NCBI GenBank assembly: GCA_021201865.1
Contig: JAJQEE010000059.1
Span: 27,674-91,673 of the forward strand
DNA from: Tannerellaceae bacterium
Lineage (GTDB): Bacteria > Bacteroidota > Bacteroidia > Bacteroidales > Tannerellaceae
Length of the DNA stretch: 64,000 nt
Reading direction: 5' to 3'
In this document: positions 47,010 to 56,824 of the stretch, piece after piece
Layout: every line of letters starts with the position of its first letter
How positions within the stretch are numbered: position 1 is the first letter of the stretch
Position numbers and translations under genes: made by a program
Notes under the pieces: generated by a model
The model's input: only the letters and a program-made list of their open reading frames with translations
Databases searched by the model: none
Told to the model about the DNA's origin: nothing

Positions 47010-47601
47010 CTAATACATAACAAAAAAGGTAGAATATTTATTCTGCCTTTTTTTGTTGTATCCGTATACCTTATCATGAATAGTATCTTTAACTACTTCA
47101 TATTGGTCATTTAAATCCAGGTTCCCATAAGTCATCAGAAGCAGATCCAACCACTCTCCTCCAGGACGGTAAGGAGGCTGTTTATAGGAATGGTGGTTTA
47201 ACCTAAAACCTAAACGCTCATAGAAGCCAATTCTACGCTTTGAAAACTCATCCTGTGGTAGTTTCTACCTCCAGGACTATCGGTAACTTACAAAGCTCCA
47301 TAAACTGTTTTAAAGCCTTTGCTCCTATTCCACCATTCCGGGCCTTTTCATCTATCGCAAAATGTTCCACATATATAAATGTTTCAAAAGTCCATGCAGT
47401 AATAAATCCGACATAGATTTCTTCTTTCATCAAAGCATTTATTTTAAATGCCGGATTTCCTACAAGAAGATTTTTCACCAACTCAAAATCTCTTCTTTCA
47501 GATATAGGAAAAGAAGAAAGATAGGTTTCTTCTATGTACTCCAATAATTTTTTATCACAAGGACTAACAGGCTTATATCCTATTGTCTGTTTTGTTTTCA
47601 T
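47010..47601 (-). pseudogene. GNAT acetyltransferase, one frameshift
   Basis: Read through one break this is a 196-residue GNAT-family N-acetyltransferase. The N-terminal part MKTKQTIGYKPVSPCDKKLL leads to strands and VEHFAIDEKARNGGIGAKALKQF, which holds the acetyl-CoA pyrophosphate loop (R-x2-G-x-G/A). The frame breaks near 47262-47264, a run of three T on the plus strand; removing one base restores VELPQDEFSKRRIGFYERLGFRL, the C-terminal GNAT strand. Substrate is unknown. The unrepaired frame stops at 47248. The end runs into the ExbD terminator and stops at 47010. Confidence 0.7.
47022..47054 (+). terminator. Terminator of the ExbB operon
   Basis: AAAAAAGGTAGAAT (47022-47035) pairs with ATTCTGCCTTTTTT (47040-47053) with one T-G wobble, ending in a T tract. 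Confidence 0.8.
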
Positions 47602-47688
47602 AATGAATAAGTGTTAATAAACCAATTAAGAGAAGTTATAATAATAATTATTTCAGCGATGAAACCAGAAAGAATTTAATAAATTACT

Positions 47689-47696
47689 TATATTTG
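47689..47696 (+). promoter_or_regulatory. -7 element of the Lrp-type gene
   Basis: TATATTTG fits TAnnTTTG, 49 bases before the ATG at 47746. No -33 box at a good spacing. Confidence 0.4.
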
Positions 47697-47745
47697 TATT
47701 AAATCGTAAGCAACCCATTTACTGACATACAAATATATTCAAATT

Positions 47746-48228
47746 ATGGCACATCATCAATTAGATGCATTGGACGAAAAGATTCTTAAATTAATTATTA
47801 ATAATGCCCGTATGCCTTTTCTCGAAGTTGCCAGGGAATGTAACGTTTCAGGAGCTGCTATTCATCAGCGAATTCAGAAACTTACCAACCTGGGAGTAAT
47901 TAAAGGTTCTGAATTCATCATTGACAATACGAAAGTTGGTTATGAAACATGTGCATATATAGGATTATTTTTAAAATCTCCGGGGCAATTTCCTTCTGTG
48001 ACAGAAGCTTTAAGAGAGATTCCGGAAGTAGTGGAATGCCATTACACAACTGGCCAATATGATTTGTTTATTAAGATCTATGCCAAAAACAATCAGCATC
48101 TATTAAACATTATACATACAAAACTTCAACCCTTAGGGTTAGCCAGAACAGAGTCTCTTATCTCTTTTAAGGAAGCCTTCAAAAAACAGATCCCTATAGA
48201 TATAGAGGAGAACAATGAAATAGAATAA
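47746..48228 (+). CDS. Lrp/AsnC family transcriptional regulator
   Basis: 160 residues. The N-terminal helix-turn-helix begins LDALDEKILKLIINNARMPFLEVARECNVSGAAIHQRI, the Lrp pattern. The C-terminal RAM-type ligand domain carries ECHYTTGQYDLFIKI and the oligomerisation strands. Ligand and target are unknown; Lrp proteins bind amino acids. It is a single gene facing asnS, the asparagine tRNA synthetase, across a bidirectional terminator; a functional link is not shown. Confidence 0.9.
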   Translation: MAHHQLDALDEKILKLIINNARMPFLEVARECNVSGAAIHQRIQKLTNLGVIKGSEFIIDNTKVGYETCAYIGLFLKSPGQFPSVTEALREIPEVVECHYTTGQYDLFIKIYAKNNQHLLNIIHTKLQPLGLARTESLISFKEAFKKQIPIDIEENNEIE

Positions 48229-48262
48229 AAAATCCCGGGTCAATTCTGATCCGGGATTTTTT
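48227..48262. terminator. Bidirectional terminator between Lrp-type gene and asnS
   Basis: AAAAAATCCCGG (48227-48238) pairs with CCGGGATTTTTT (48251-48262); A and T tracts flank both sides. Confidence 0.85.
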
Positions 48263-48280
48263 GTTTAATAAATATATTTC

Positions 48281-49687
48281 TTAGAATTCCGCATTATTCG
48301 GAGTTCGTGGAAAAGGTATCACATCCCGGATATTTGCCATTCCTGTTACGAAAAGAAGCAAACGCTCAAATCCTAATCCAAAGCCTGAGTGAGGGGCCGT
48401 TCCGAACCTACGGGTATCCAGATACCACCAAATATCTTTTGTCGGTACTCCCATTTCATTAGCCCGGCGGGATAGTTTTTCAAGATCTTCTTCACGTTGT
48501 GAACCTCCTATGATCTCCCCGATTTTCGGGAATAAAACATCCATAGCCCGCACAGTCTTTCCATCTTCATTTTGTTTCATATAGAAAGATTTAATTTCTT
48601 TCGGATAATCCGTCAGAATAACCGGACATTTAAAATGCTCTTCCACCAGATATCGCTCATGTTGTGAAGCCAGATCTGCTCCCCAGAAAATAGGGAACTC
48701 AAATTTACGTCCGTTAGCAACCGCCTCTTCCAGAATCTTTATACCTTCCGTATATGTCAGACGGATAAAGTGTTGTTTAAGGACAAACTCCAGGCGTTCT
48801 ATCAGCTCTTTATCAAACATATTATTCAGGAATTCAATATCCTCTCTACAATGGTTTAATGCCCACTGTATACAATATTTGATAAAGTCTTCAGCCAACT
48901 GCATGTTCTCTTCTATTTCATTGAATGCAACCTCCGGCTCAATCATCCAAAATTCTGCCAGGTGACGTGGAGTATTTGAGTTTTCAGCCCGGAAAGTAGG
49001 CCCAAATGTATAAATGGCCCCTAATGCCATAGCAGCCAATTCCCCTTCCAATTGTCCGGAAACAGTCAGACTGGCCTGTTTTCCGAAGAAATCCTCTTTA
49101 TAATCAATAGATCCTCCTTCATCTTTTTTCAGGTCATACAAGTTCATTGTAGTCACCTGAAACATCTGTCCGGCACCTTCACAATCAGAACCTGTAATGA
49201 TTGGAGTATGAAAATAAAAGAATCCTCTTTCATGGAAAAACTGATGGATAGCAATTGCCATGTGATGACGAATACGGAATACAGCACCAAAGGTATTCGT
49301 GCGGGGACGCAGATGCGCTATTTCTCTCAGAAATTCCAATGAATGTCCTTTTTTCTGTAAAGGATAAGTTGCAGGATCTGCAGATCCATATATTTCAATT
49401 TCAGTTGCCTGCACCTCTGCACTTTGTCCTTTACCCTGTGATTCTACCAATACTCCGTTTACACTGATACAGGCTCCGGTAGTAATAGGTCTCAGGAATT
49501 CCTCTCCGAACTTCTCAATATCTACAACGATCTGAATATTATTAATGGTAGAACCGTCATTTAAGGCAATAAAATTGACCTGTTTGCTACCCCGGCGGGT
49601 ACGAACCCACCCCTTTACATTAACGGTTGAACCAAAAGTTGTACTTTTAAGTACATCTACAATTTTTGATCTTGTAATTGTTTCCAT
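48281..49687 (-). CDS. asnS: Asparaginyl-tRNA synthetase
   Basis: Class II synthetase charging tRNA-Asn, 468 residues. The N-terminal OB anticodon-binding part begins [22 protein letters not shown]. Class II motif 1 lies near [11 protein letters not shown], motif 2 in the [21 protein letters not shown] region, and motif 3 in the C-terminal [15 protein letters not shown]. Asparaginyl rather than aspartyl identity follows from the overall match to the Asn branch and length; tRNA-Asn amidation genes are not seen here. It is on the minus strand upstream of the RluB-type gene, separated by a terminator. Confidence 0.92.
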   Translation of the reverse strand: METITRSKIVDVLKSTTFGSTVNVKGWVRTRRGSKQVNFIALNDGSTINNIQIVVDIEKFGEEFLRPITTGACISVNGVLVESQGKGQSAEVQATEIEIYGSADPATYPLQKKGHSLEFLREIAHLRPRTNTFGAVFRIRHHMAIAIHQFFHERGFFYFHTPIITGSDCEGAGQMFQVTTMNLYDLKKDEGGSIDYKEDFFGKQASLTVSGQLEGELAAMALGAIYTFGPTFRAENSNTPRHLAEFWMIEPEVAFNEIEENMQLAEDFIKYCIQWALNHCREDIEFLNNMFDKELIERLEFVLKQHFIRLTYTEGIKILEEAVANGRKFEFPIFWGADLASQHERYLVEEHFKCPVILTDYPKEIKSFYMKQNEDGKTVRAMDVLFPKIGEIIGGSQREEDLEKLSRRANEMGVPTKDIWWYLDTRRFGTAPHSGFGLGFERLLLFVTGMANIRDVIPFPRTPNNAEF

Positions 49688-49716
49688 ATTCGTAGTTATA
49701 ACTTAGATAAGATAAT

Positions 49717-49748
49717 AAGATAGCCGGTCTAAAGGAACCGGCTATCTT
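49717..49748 (-). terminator. Terminator of the RluB-type gene
   Basis: AAGATAGCCGGT (49717-49728) pairs with ACCGGCTATCTT (49737-49748) around an eight-base loop, downstream of the stop at 49756 on the minus strand. Confidence 0.75.
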
Positions 49749-49755
49749 AGGAAAT

Positions 49756-51192
49756 TTATTCAAACGCTCCCATTCGAAGCGCGTTTACCTCTCTTTCGTT
49801 AAGATAGCGCCATTTGCCACGACTCAAATTTTTCTTGGTAAGACCGGCAAAATACACACGATCTAATTTAATGACATGGTAGCCCAATGATTCAAAGATA
49901 CGACGGACAATACGGTTTCGTCCGGAATGGATTTCAATCCCTACCTGGCTCTTATCATCTTCACTTGCATAACTGATCGCATCTGCATGGATCTCTTCAT
50001 CCCCTAATTCCAGACCATTTGCAATTTTCTCCATATCTTCAATAGCTACATTTTTATCCAGCCATACATGATAGATCTTCTTTTTCTTAAAAGAAGGATG
50101 AGTCAGTTTGGATGCCAAATCTCCATCATTCGTCAGTAACAGAACACCTGTTGTATTTCTATCCAGACGACCAACAGGATATATACGTTCCTGACAGGCA
50201 TTTTTTACCAAGTCCATCACCGTACGACGTTCCTGAGGATCTTCAGAAGTTGTCACACAGTTTTTGGGTTTATTCAATACAATGTAAACTTTACTTTCGA
50301 TCTGCACCGGCTGCTCATGGAATAAAACCTTATCAGCACGAGTGATCTTAGTACCCAACTCTGTTACCACCTGGTCATTTACCTTTACTACACCTGCCTG
50401 GATAAACTCATCCGCTTCACGACGGGAACAAACTCCGGCATTAGAAAGATACTTATTCAAACGGATAGGTTCATTCGGGTCCGCTAAAACTTCCTTATAC
50501 TTCAATTGCTTCCGGAAATTATACTTAGCATGCGGATTATAATCCGAAGTACGACGTCTCATATCATTATTTGGACGTCTGTTGTTATACCCTCTGTTAT
50601 TACCATATCCTCCGTTATTGTAACCTCCATTGTTACCGTAACCACCACCATAACCACCGCGGTTGTTTCCATAAGAAGGTCTTCCTCCACCCCGGTTATC
50701 ATACTGATTCATACGGGCATCCCCTACACGTGATCTTCTCTTCTTCAAACCGTCTGCATTCATTCCATCACCGGAAGGAGTGGCAGAGTAAGCTCTTCCT
50801 GACCTATCTTCATATCCACCCTGACGAACAGGACGATTATTATAAGGACGGTCATAATTGTTATTCCCATAGGAAGGACGGTTATTCCCATAAGAGGGTC
50901 TGTTATTACCATACCCGGAATTATTGCCATATCCTCCCCGGTTGTTATCATAACTCCGTGGACGATTTTGCTGACGATCTCCATATTGGGAACGGTTATC
51001 TCCATAAGATCTGTATCCTCCATCCTGTTGCGGACGGTTATACGATCTACGCTCATAGTTGTTACTATCAGGTCTGTTGTATCCCTGATTGTAAGGTCTT
51101 CTTTCAGTTTCCTGATCTGTGTTTTCCCTTCTGATACTTGGTATCACTTTTCTTGGGCGCGCTTGAGAATCATCTCTTTCTTCTGTGCTCAT
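49756..51192 (-). CDS. RluB/RsuA-type pseudouridine synthase with long RGN-rich N-terminus
   Basis: 478 residues. The first 230 are low-complexity and rich in Arg, Gly, Asn and Tyr, with repeats such as RPSYGNNRPSYGNN and GGYGNNGGYNNGGYGNN, a disordered RNA-binding style not found in E. coli RluB. An S4 RNA-binding domain follows (RLNKYLSNAGVCSRREADEF, about 245-290), then the pseudouridylate synthase domain with YPVGRLDRNTTGVLLLTNDGD, which holds the catalytic Asp. It modifies large- or small-subunit rRNA; which position is not readable here. Such tails occur in Bacteroidetes versions. It lies downstream of purB on the same strand. Confidence 0.88.
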   Translation of the reverse strand: MSTEERDDSQARPRKVIPSIRRENTDQETERRPYNQGYNRPDSNNYERRSYNRPQQDGGYRSYGDNRSQYGDRQQNRPRSYDNNRGGYGNNSGYGNNRPSYGNNRPSYGNNNYDRPYNNRPVRQGGYEDRSGRAYSATPSGDGMNADGLKKRRSRVGDARMNQYDNRGGGRPSYGNNRGGYGGGYGNNGGYNNGGYGNNRGYNNRRPNNDMRRRTSDYNPHAKYNFRKQLKYKEVLADPNEPIRLNKYLSNAGVCSRREADEFIQAGVVKVNDQVVTELGTKITRADKVLFHEQPVQIESKVYIVLNKPKNCVTTSEDPQERRTVMDLVKNACQERIYPVGRLDRNTTGVLLLTNDGDLASKLTHPSFKKKKIYHVWLDKNVAIEDMEKIANGLELGDEEIHADAISYASEDDKSQVGIEIHSGRNRIVRRIFESLGYHVIKLDRVYFAGLTKKNLSRGKWRYLNEREVNALRMGAFE

Positions 51193-51255
51193 TACTGTAA
51201 ATTAATAAAAAATTTAACGACTTCGGCGACCTCACGGCCTCCCCTTATTATATCT

Positions 51256-52599
51256 CTAAATACCTGTATAATTATGCGGCGATATTGCCTTTAATTCTGC
51301 TTTCACTTTATCACTTACCTGTAAAGTTTCAATAAACTCACAAATGGATTTTTCCGTTATTTCTTCATTTGTCCGGGTTAAAGCCTTCAACGCTTCATAA
51401 GGTTTTGGATATCCTTCCCGACGTAAAATCGTTTGTATACCTTCCGCAACTACTGCCCAACATCCATCCAGATCCCGGAACAAAGCTCTCTCGTTTAACA
51501 ACAACTTTCCTAAGCCTTTTGTTAAACTCTTAAATGAAATTTCTATGTGTGCCATTGGAACACCCACATTCCGCAGAACTGTTGAATCAGTAAGATCCCG
51601 TTGTAAACGGGAAATGGGTAATTTTGCAGATAGATGTTCTAAAATAGCATTTGCTATACCCAGGTTCCCTTCAGCATTTTCAAAATCGATCGGGTTTACC
51701 TTATGAGGCATGGCAGAAGAACCCACTTCACCAGCTTTAATCTTCTGCTTAAAATATTCCATAGATATATATTGCCAGAAATCACGATTTAAATCAATCA
51801 AAATAGTATTGATACGTTTCATTCCATCAAAGATGGCAGCTAAATTATCATAGTTTGAGATCTGTGTGGTATATTCTTCCCTTTGAAGACCTAACACCTC
51901 ATTCACAAATAAATTTCCAAAGCCTTTCCAATCATAATCCGGATAAGCAATTTTATGTGCATTAAAATTACCGGTAGCACCTCCAAACTTAGCAGATACC
52001 GGGATAGATTTTAATTGAAGCAGTTGCTGTTCCAGACGGTAAACAAAAACCCTTACCTCTTTCCCCAACCGGGTAGGAGAAGCTGGCTGTCCATGAGTTT
52101 TAGCAAGCATAGGAATATCTTCCCATTCTTCAGCATATCTTTTCAGGATGCTGATCACTTCCTCTAAGCCTGGATAGTAAATAGCCTCCATAGCATCTTT
52201 TAAAGACAGAGGAACAGAAGTGTTATTAATATCCTGGGAAGTAAGACCAAAATGGATGAACTCTTTATAATCTTCTAAGGAGAGTAAATCAAATTTTTCT
52301 TTAATAAAATACTCAACAGCCTTTACATCATGATTTGTTACGCTCTCAATTTCTTTGATGCGTTCCGCATCTTCTATAGAGAAATCTTCATAAATTTTAC
52401 GTAATGACATTTTATTTTCTTCTGTCATTAACGATTGCAACTGCGGCAAAAATCCGGATAAAGTGATAAAATATTCGATCTCTACTTTTACTCTATATTT
52501 AATCAAAGCATATTCTGAAAAATATGCCGCTAATCCTTCCGCTTTGCTTCTGTACCTCCCATCAACGGGTGAAATGGCTGTTAAAGTTGATAATACCAT
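51256..52599 (-). CDS. purB: Adenylosuccinate lyase
   Basis: Purine synthesis enzyme of the fumarase superfamily, 447 residues, removing fumarate from SAICAR and adenylosuccinate. The superfamily signature is EVGSSAMPHKVNPIDFENAEGN. HFGLTSQDINNTSVPL and KTHGQPASPTRLGKE line the active site, near the catalytic His. Start TTAISPVDGRYRSK is the PurB hallmark. A -7 box TACCTTTG lies before it and divergently faces tRNA-Val. Confidence 0.95.
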   Translation of the reverse strand: MVLSTLTAISPVDGRYRSKAEGLAAYFSEYALIKYRVKVEIEYFITLSGFLPQLQSLMTEENKMSLRKIYEDFSIEDAERIKEIESVTNHDVKAVEYFIKEKFDLLSLEDYKEFIHFGLTSQDINNTSVPLSLKDAMEAIYYPGLEEVISILKRYAEEWEDIPMLAKTHGQPASPTRLGKEVRVFVYRLEQQLLQLKSIPVSAKFGGATGNFNAHKIAYPDYDWKGFGNLFVNEVLGLQREEYTTQISNYDNLAAIFDGMKRINTILIDLNRDFWQYISMEYFKQKIKAGEVGSSAMPHKVNPIDFENAEGNLGIANAILEHLSAKLPISRLQRDLTDSTVLRNVGVPMAHIEISFKSLTKGLGKLLLNERALFRDLDGCWAVVAEGIQTILRREGYPKPYEALKALTRTNEEITEKSICEFIETLQVSDKVKAELKAISPHNYTGI

Positions 52600-52620
52600 A
52601 CCTATTATTAATTCAGATTA

Positions 52621-52628
52621 CAAAGGTA
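52621..52628 (-). promoter_or_regulatory. -7 element of purB
   Basis: Minus-strand TACCTTTG, 21 bases before the ATG. No clear -33 box. Confidence 0.5.
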
Positions 52629-52689
52629 ATGCATTTCTCTGTAAAAAAAGGCACATAAAGAAAAGTTTTTTATTTTTTCCATGGAAAAG

Positions 52690-52720
52690 TTTGGAGTTTA
52701 TCAAATAAGCACTATCTTTG
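52690..52720 (+). promoter_or_regulatory. Promoter of tRNA-Val
   Basis: TTTG (52690-52693), 19 bases, TATCTTTG (52713-52720), an exact Bacteroidetes promoter, 53 bases before the tRNA. Confidence 0.75.
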
Positions 52721-52773
52721 CACCGTCTTAAAAGAAATTGGGACAAGAAATAAAAGATAAAAAAACAATTCCC

Positions 52774-52848
52774 GGGCGTTTAGCTCAGCTGGTTCAGAGC
52801 ATCTGCCTTACAAGCAGAGGGTCGGCGGTTCGAATCCGTCAACGCCCA
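52774..52848 (+). tRNA. tRNA-Val (anticodon TAC)
   Basis: Acceptor GGGCGTT pairs with AACGCCC. Anticodon stem TCTGC/GCAGA encloses CTTACAA with anticodon TAC at 52809-52811. T-loop GGTTCGAATCC is present. CCA is not encoded. Confidence 0.96.
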
Positions 52849-52855
52849 CTTATAG

Positions 52856-52886
52856 AAAGCTATCTATTCTTAGATAGCTTTTTTAT
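52856..52886 (+). terminator. Terminator of tRNA-Val
   Basis: AAAGCTATCT (52856-52865) pairs with AGATAGCTTT (52872-52881), followed by T residues. Confidence 0.8.
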
Positions 52887-53021
52887 TTTCCTCTCCGAAA
52901 AATCTACCTGCTTGGTTATTTTACAAAATATAGAAAACAGAGCTTTCCATAAAAAGCCCTGCTTATATCCTTAAAGGTAGAAAAACGCAGAACTATTTCA
53001 AAAATTGCCCTGTCTGCTTCT

Positions 53022-54227
53022 TTACAATTTAGCCTTATAGAAACGTTCTCCTAACGTATAGGAAACAGTCAATCCTATCAGATCGCGCTGGAGGGTATTT
53101 CCATTCATGTCCAAACGGTCATAAAAGAATGCAACATGCAAAGCTCCGTTTGTAACAGGGAAACTAAAGCCCACATTTGCACGCCAGTTCACTCCACGCT
53201 TACCACTTATTTTATAATAAGGAATTCCGGCATTTACTCCAGCCTTATAAGTCACCCGCCTGAAGAATTTAACATAAGACAAATTTTCCGGCAAAAAGGA
53301 GACCCCAACCTTTATTGCATGGGTATCGTCAAATTTAATACGATTATCTCCGGATTTCCAGGCACTATATCCATAAAAGGAATAATCCATTGCATACATC
53401 CATTTTTTATACAATAAAGATCCACCAACCCCCAGATGTTGAGGTAGATATTGAGTTACTTTCTTTTGAGTGTAGTCGGTACTTGTTGTAGAGGTTGATA
53501 CTGTGATCGTATTATCTAACTTCAATTTTTGTTTATATCCATATACTGCTCCAACAGTTAAGGAAACATCTTTAGCCAAAGCCCGTTGATACTGTAAACC
53601 AAAGTCCGGATATATCATCTGCGTATACATATGATGTTTTATCCCCATTGCACCCTGTGTTTCCGTCTGATACAAATTTCCGAAAATGTAACTGAGATTG
53701 ACCCCCAAAGATAAATCCTTACCCAACAGAATCCCATTACTTAAGGAGACTTTGGACAGTCCTCCATCTCCCTGAAAAAGACTCGTAGAGACAGTACCTG
53801 CTGTACCTTCCAGTGTTTGTGTAGATTTAAAATAGTATCCCACCGAAGTATAAGGGGTCAGTGAAACAGCCATATACCACCCTGGAATCATCCTTCCAGC
53901 TATCGAAAAAGAAGACATATTTCCGGTAAATGCAGTATTGGAACTTCCTTTAGAATTATATTTTTCCTCTTTAACAAATAAGGAGGTCTCTGCAAACAAC
54001 TTCATAGAATCCAATCCTGTCAAACCTGCCGGATTCTCGACATTAATCAAAGAACTATTCCTCATTCCATAAGAAACCCCACCCATTGCCGCCTGTTGCC
54101 CATATAGCCCATAGGAGACTTCTCCCAATCCAAACATAGAATATGGAGAAGATGTCATTACGTTTTGTCCTACTGTTTCCCAGCAAATTAATGTCAAAAA
54201 AAAGAATATATAATTAGTAGCTTTCAT
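53022..54227 (-). CDS. Outer-membrane beta-barrel protein, FadL-like
   Basis: 401 residues; signal peptide about 20 residues (MKATNYIFFFLTLICWETVG). The mature start QNVMTSSPYSMFGLGEVS, then MGGVSYGMRN and INVENPAGLTGLDS, resembles FadL/PorV-type barrels where a lateral gate and N-terminal part are conserved in this form. Alternating strands run to the aromatic end TVSYTLGERFYKAKL. Substrate unknown. Its start overlaps the stop of the DUF4270 gene, so the two are cotranscribed; a surface-lipoprotein/barrel pair is implied. Confidence 0.78.
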   Translation of the reverse strand: MKATNYIFFFLTLICWETVGQNVMTSSPYSMFGLGEVSYGLYGQQAAMGGVSYGMRNSSLINVENPAGLTGLDSMKLFAETSLFVKEEKYNSKGSSNTAFTGNMSSFSIAGRMIPGWYMAVSLTPYTSVGYYFKSTQTLEGTAGTVSTSLFQGDGGLSKVSLSNGILLGKDLSLGVNLSYIFGNLYQTETQGAMGIKHHMYTQMIYPDFGLQYQRALAKDVSLTVGAVYGYKQKLKLDNTITVSTSTTSTDYTQKKVTQYLPQHLGVGGSLLYKKWMYAMDYSFYGYSAWKSGDNRIKFDDTHAIKVGVSFLPENLSYVKFFRRVTYKAGVNAGIPYYKISGKRGVNWRANVGFSFPVTNGALHVAFFYDRLDMNGNTLQRDLIGLTVSYTLGERFYKAKL

Positions 54228-55530
54228 ATATCTTATAGATTATTTGTAATGTGATAGGAGAAGTCCCTTCCTGATCACTAAAAGTCAGATTTTTAAAAGT
54301 TTTGGTATACGTCTCACTACTAAAAACCAATTGTAGGGAATGTTTATATATCCCGATTGCCCCCAGTTCCTGTTGCATAAAACTGGTTACATCAAAATAG
54401 TAATACGTATTTTCTTTGAAGGTAAGATCTGTCATCAATGTACCGCTTTGCACCTGCTCTCCCAGATAATCAGTCACGGCATCTGTTACTACATTATTCT
54501 GATCCGTGATATAAAGGAAAATACTGTCTGGTAAGGCATTAAAGTCAGAGTAAGTATCCGGCTGAGGATATATTTTGAGATACGCCTGCTCAATAGTGAC
54601 CTCTGTTCCCTGATACATCAAACTATTTAAATAAGGAAATTCCAGTTTTGCATACCAACCTATACCTCCAAACAAAAATCCCCGGTTCCCGAGTAAAGCA
54701 GATTCAACTTCTACATTTTTTTCCGTATAAGAAGCTAATTGTGTTCCTGAACGATCATGGGCAAGATGATTGAATTGAGTCTCTTTTTTAGGAGAAAGAA
54801 TAACCTCCTGAGAATTTTCCAGATCATCAATCAGATGATAATAGATTTTTAGGCAGGCAGAGGTATCATTTACAAGAAAAGCATATAAAGATTCAGCGGA
54901 TAAACTTTCAGATTCAATCATAATACCTTTAAAAAAATCCTCAAAAAAATCTGCTGCGACAGATTGATCCCTGTTATGAAACCTGTTTAAAAGATCTTCC
55001 CCTAATTCATCAGACAACCGGACCTCCACCTGCTCTCCGGAGGTAGGACGAGGAGCAAAAACAGTTGTTCCAATCGGAACAGGATCATAGGCTATAGTAT
55101 TTGTATTATACAAATACCCATTATCATTCAAAACGATCTTTTCCGTAAGCAGGTAGACATTCAGCTGCTGCCGGGTAATAGTATCCCCTATAAAATATCC
55201 CTGATAATCCAATTCGAAGACCAACGAATCTAACCGGACAATCCGGTCTATATCTGTAGAATAGGTAGGAGGATTAAACGCCATATAAGAATGTCCGGAT
55301 ACAGTTCCCCAGAGAGGATGCTTATATTGTCCGACCAGAACAACCTCTTTGCCGGATGTTTCCAGAGAGTCAATGACTACAGAAGACACGAGTATAGTAG
55401 AGGTGTCTATAGAGACACTCCGGATAGAGCTTGTCACCAGTTTTTCTCCAAATGTATTATCTGTATTATAACAGGAAAAAAGAGTGAGACAAAAGAAAAG
55501 AAAACTAAAAATAAAGTTAGATTTATACAT
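54214..55530 (-). CDS. DUF4270 lipoprotein
   Basis: 438 residues. A lipobox (TLFSCYNTD, Cys20) makes it a lipoprotein, probably on the cell surface or outer membrane. The rest is beta-rich (RLDSLVFELDYQGYFIGDT, TVSGHSYMAFNPP), typical of DUF4270, a Bacteroidetes family of unknown function. It overlaps the barrel gene by 14 bases. The 280-base gap upstream, toward the divergent kelch gene, shows no clear promoter. Confidence 0.8.
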   Translation of the reverse strand: MYKSNFIFSFLFFCLTLFSCYNTDNTFGEKLVTSSIRSVSIDTSTILVSSVVIDSLETSGKEVVLVGQYKHPLWGTVSGHSYMAFNPPTYSTDIDRIVRLDSLVFELDYQGYFIGDTITRQQLNVYLLTEKIVLNDNGYLYNTNTIAYDPVPIGTTVFAPRPTSGEQVEVRLSDELGEDLLNRFHNRDQSVAADFFEDFFKGIMIESESLSAESLYAFLVNDTSACLKIYYHLIDDLENSQEVILSPKKETQFNHLAHDRSGTQLASYTEKNVEVESALLGNRGFLFGGIGWYAKLEFPYLNSLMYQGTEVTIEQAYLKIYPQPDTYSDFNALPDSIFLYITDQNNVVTDAVTDYLGEQVQSGTLMTDLTFKENTYYYFDVTSFMQQELGAIGIYKHSLQLVFSSETYTKTFKNLTFSDQEGTSPITLQIIYKIYESY

Positions 55531-55810
55531 AGCTGGTTATCATGTGATCATACTTAACATTGATAATTCTTCAAGAGCAAAGAACAGCGTTCTATATTCA
55601 TTATGCAATTGTAAACTGCCAATGACTGCTTTTAATCTGTAAAACGGTTATTTTTTCCTCCTAATCATCTTTGAAAAACTGACCCTATCTAATAATCGGA
55701 TTCACCGATAAACTATGCCCGTTGACCGATTTAATTTGTAAGATTAACAAAAGGCTTGTTCATTTGCTGACACAAATGATTTAAGCATTTATTCATATAT
55801 AAGATAACGA

Positions 55811-56824
55811 ATGATACCAAAAAAATTAATAGCAATTCTAATCGCAGTAGTCCCGTTTTTTATTACTGCATGTAGTGACGATGATGATGATTTAATCGGT
55901 TTATGGACCCGGGTATCCGACCTGGACGGAATTGCAAGAAGTGATGCTTCCAGCTTCACTATCGGAAATAAAGGGTATATCGTCTGTGGGTTTGATGGCA
56001 AAAACCGGCTGAAGGATTTATGGGAATATGATATGAATGGCGGATATTGGACACAGAAAGCCTCTCTTCCGGATGAAGCCGCTGCCAGAAATTCAGCTGT
56101 ATCTTTTGCGATAGGAGATAAAGGGTATATGGGAACAGGCTACAATCCGGATGAAGGGGATGCTTATGGATGTCTGGGAGACTTCTGGGAATATGATCCG
56201 GCAGGTAATCAATGGTCAAGAAAAGCTGATTTTCCAGGTACAGCCCGGTATGGTGCCGTTGGCTTTGCAGTCGGAGGCAAAGGATATATCGGAACGGGAT
56301 ATGACGGAAATTACCTGAAAGATTTTTATTCATATAACCCTGGCACGAATACATGGGAACAGATTAACAGTCTGATCAACAAAAGACAATATGCCAGTAG
56401 TTTTGTAATTGATGATGTAGCATATGTTGTTTGTGGAATGAACAATCTGGAGTATCTCGAAGAATTCTGGAAATTTGATCCGAAAGAAGGATGGACTCAA
56501 TTACGTGATATTGCAGATAATTCGGATGATGATTATGACGATGATTATAATATTGTAGGATACAACCGTGCAGCTTTCGTCATAGACGGATGTGCATATA
56601 TCACCTGCGGTGAAAGCGGAAGCATTCGAACGGATACATGGAAATACTACCCATCAACAGACCTTTGGGAAAATGTTGCTAAATTTAAAGGTACAGGACG
56701 CACCGTGGCCGTATCTTTCTCAAACGGTAGTAAAGGCTATGTAGCAACGGGTAAAAACGGAACCTATTGTTTTGATGATGTCTGGACACTTGATCCATAT
56801 ACTTATGACGATGATGACTATTAA
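55811..56824 (+). CDS. Kelch-repeat lipoprotein
   Basis: 337 residues. Lipobox: VPFFITACSDDDDD (Cys21), with an Asp run directly after the cysteine. The rest is a beta-propeller of kelch-like repeats: GNKGYIVCGFDGKNRLKDLWEYD, GDKGYMGTGYNPDEG, GGKGYIGTGYDGNYLKDFYSY, GSKGYVATGKNG, each with the G-G/Y-x-W pattern of about 50 residues. Six or so blades can be counted by eye. Such lipoproteins may bind glycans; no enzyme signature is seen. It overlaps the DUF4907 gene. Confidence 0.82.
   Translation: MIPKKLIAILIAVVPFFITACSDDDDDLIGLWTRVSDLDGIARSDASSFTIGNKGYIVCGFDGKNRLKDLWEYDMNGGYWTQKASLPDEAAARNSAVSFAIGDKGYMGTGYNPDEGDAYGCLGDFWEYDPAGNQWSRKADFPGTARYGAVGFAVGGKGYIGTGYDGNYLKDFYSYNPGTNTWEQINSLINKRQYASSFVIDDVAYVVCGMNNLEYLEEFWKFDPKEGWTQLRDIADNSDDDYDDDYNIVGYNRAAFVIDGCAYITCGESGSIRTDTWKYYPSTDLWENVAKFKGTGRTVAVSFSNGSKGYVATGKNGTYCFDDVWTLDPYTYDDDDY

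Noticed and set aside
50640..51060. CRISPR-like repetition
   Set aside because: The repeats are short codon-level repeats coding for Arg/Gly/Asn/Tyr, with no constant repeat and variable spacer.
50571..51134. 187-residue His/Tyr-rich frame over the RluB N-terminus
   Set aside because: It is the complement of the Gly-Asn-Tyr repeats and is not supported by any start or family.
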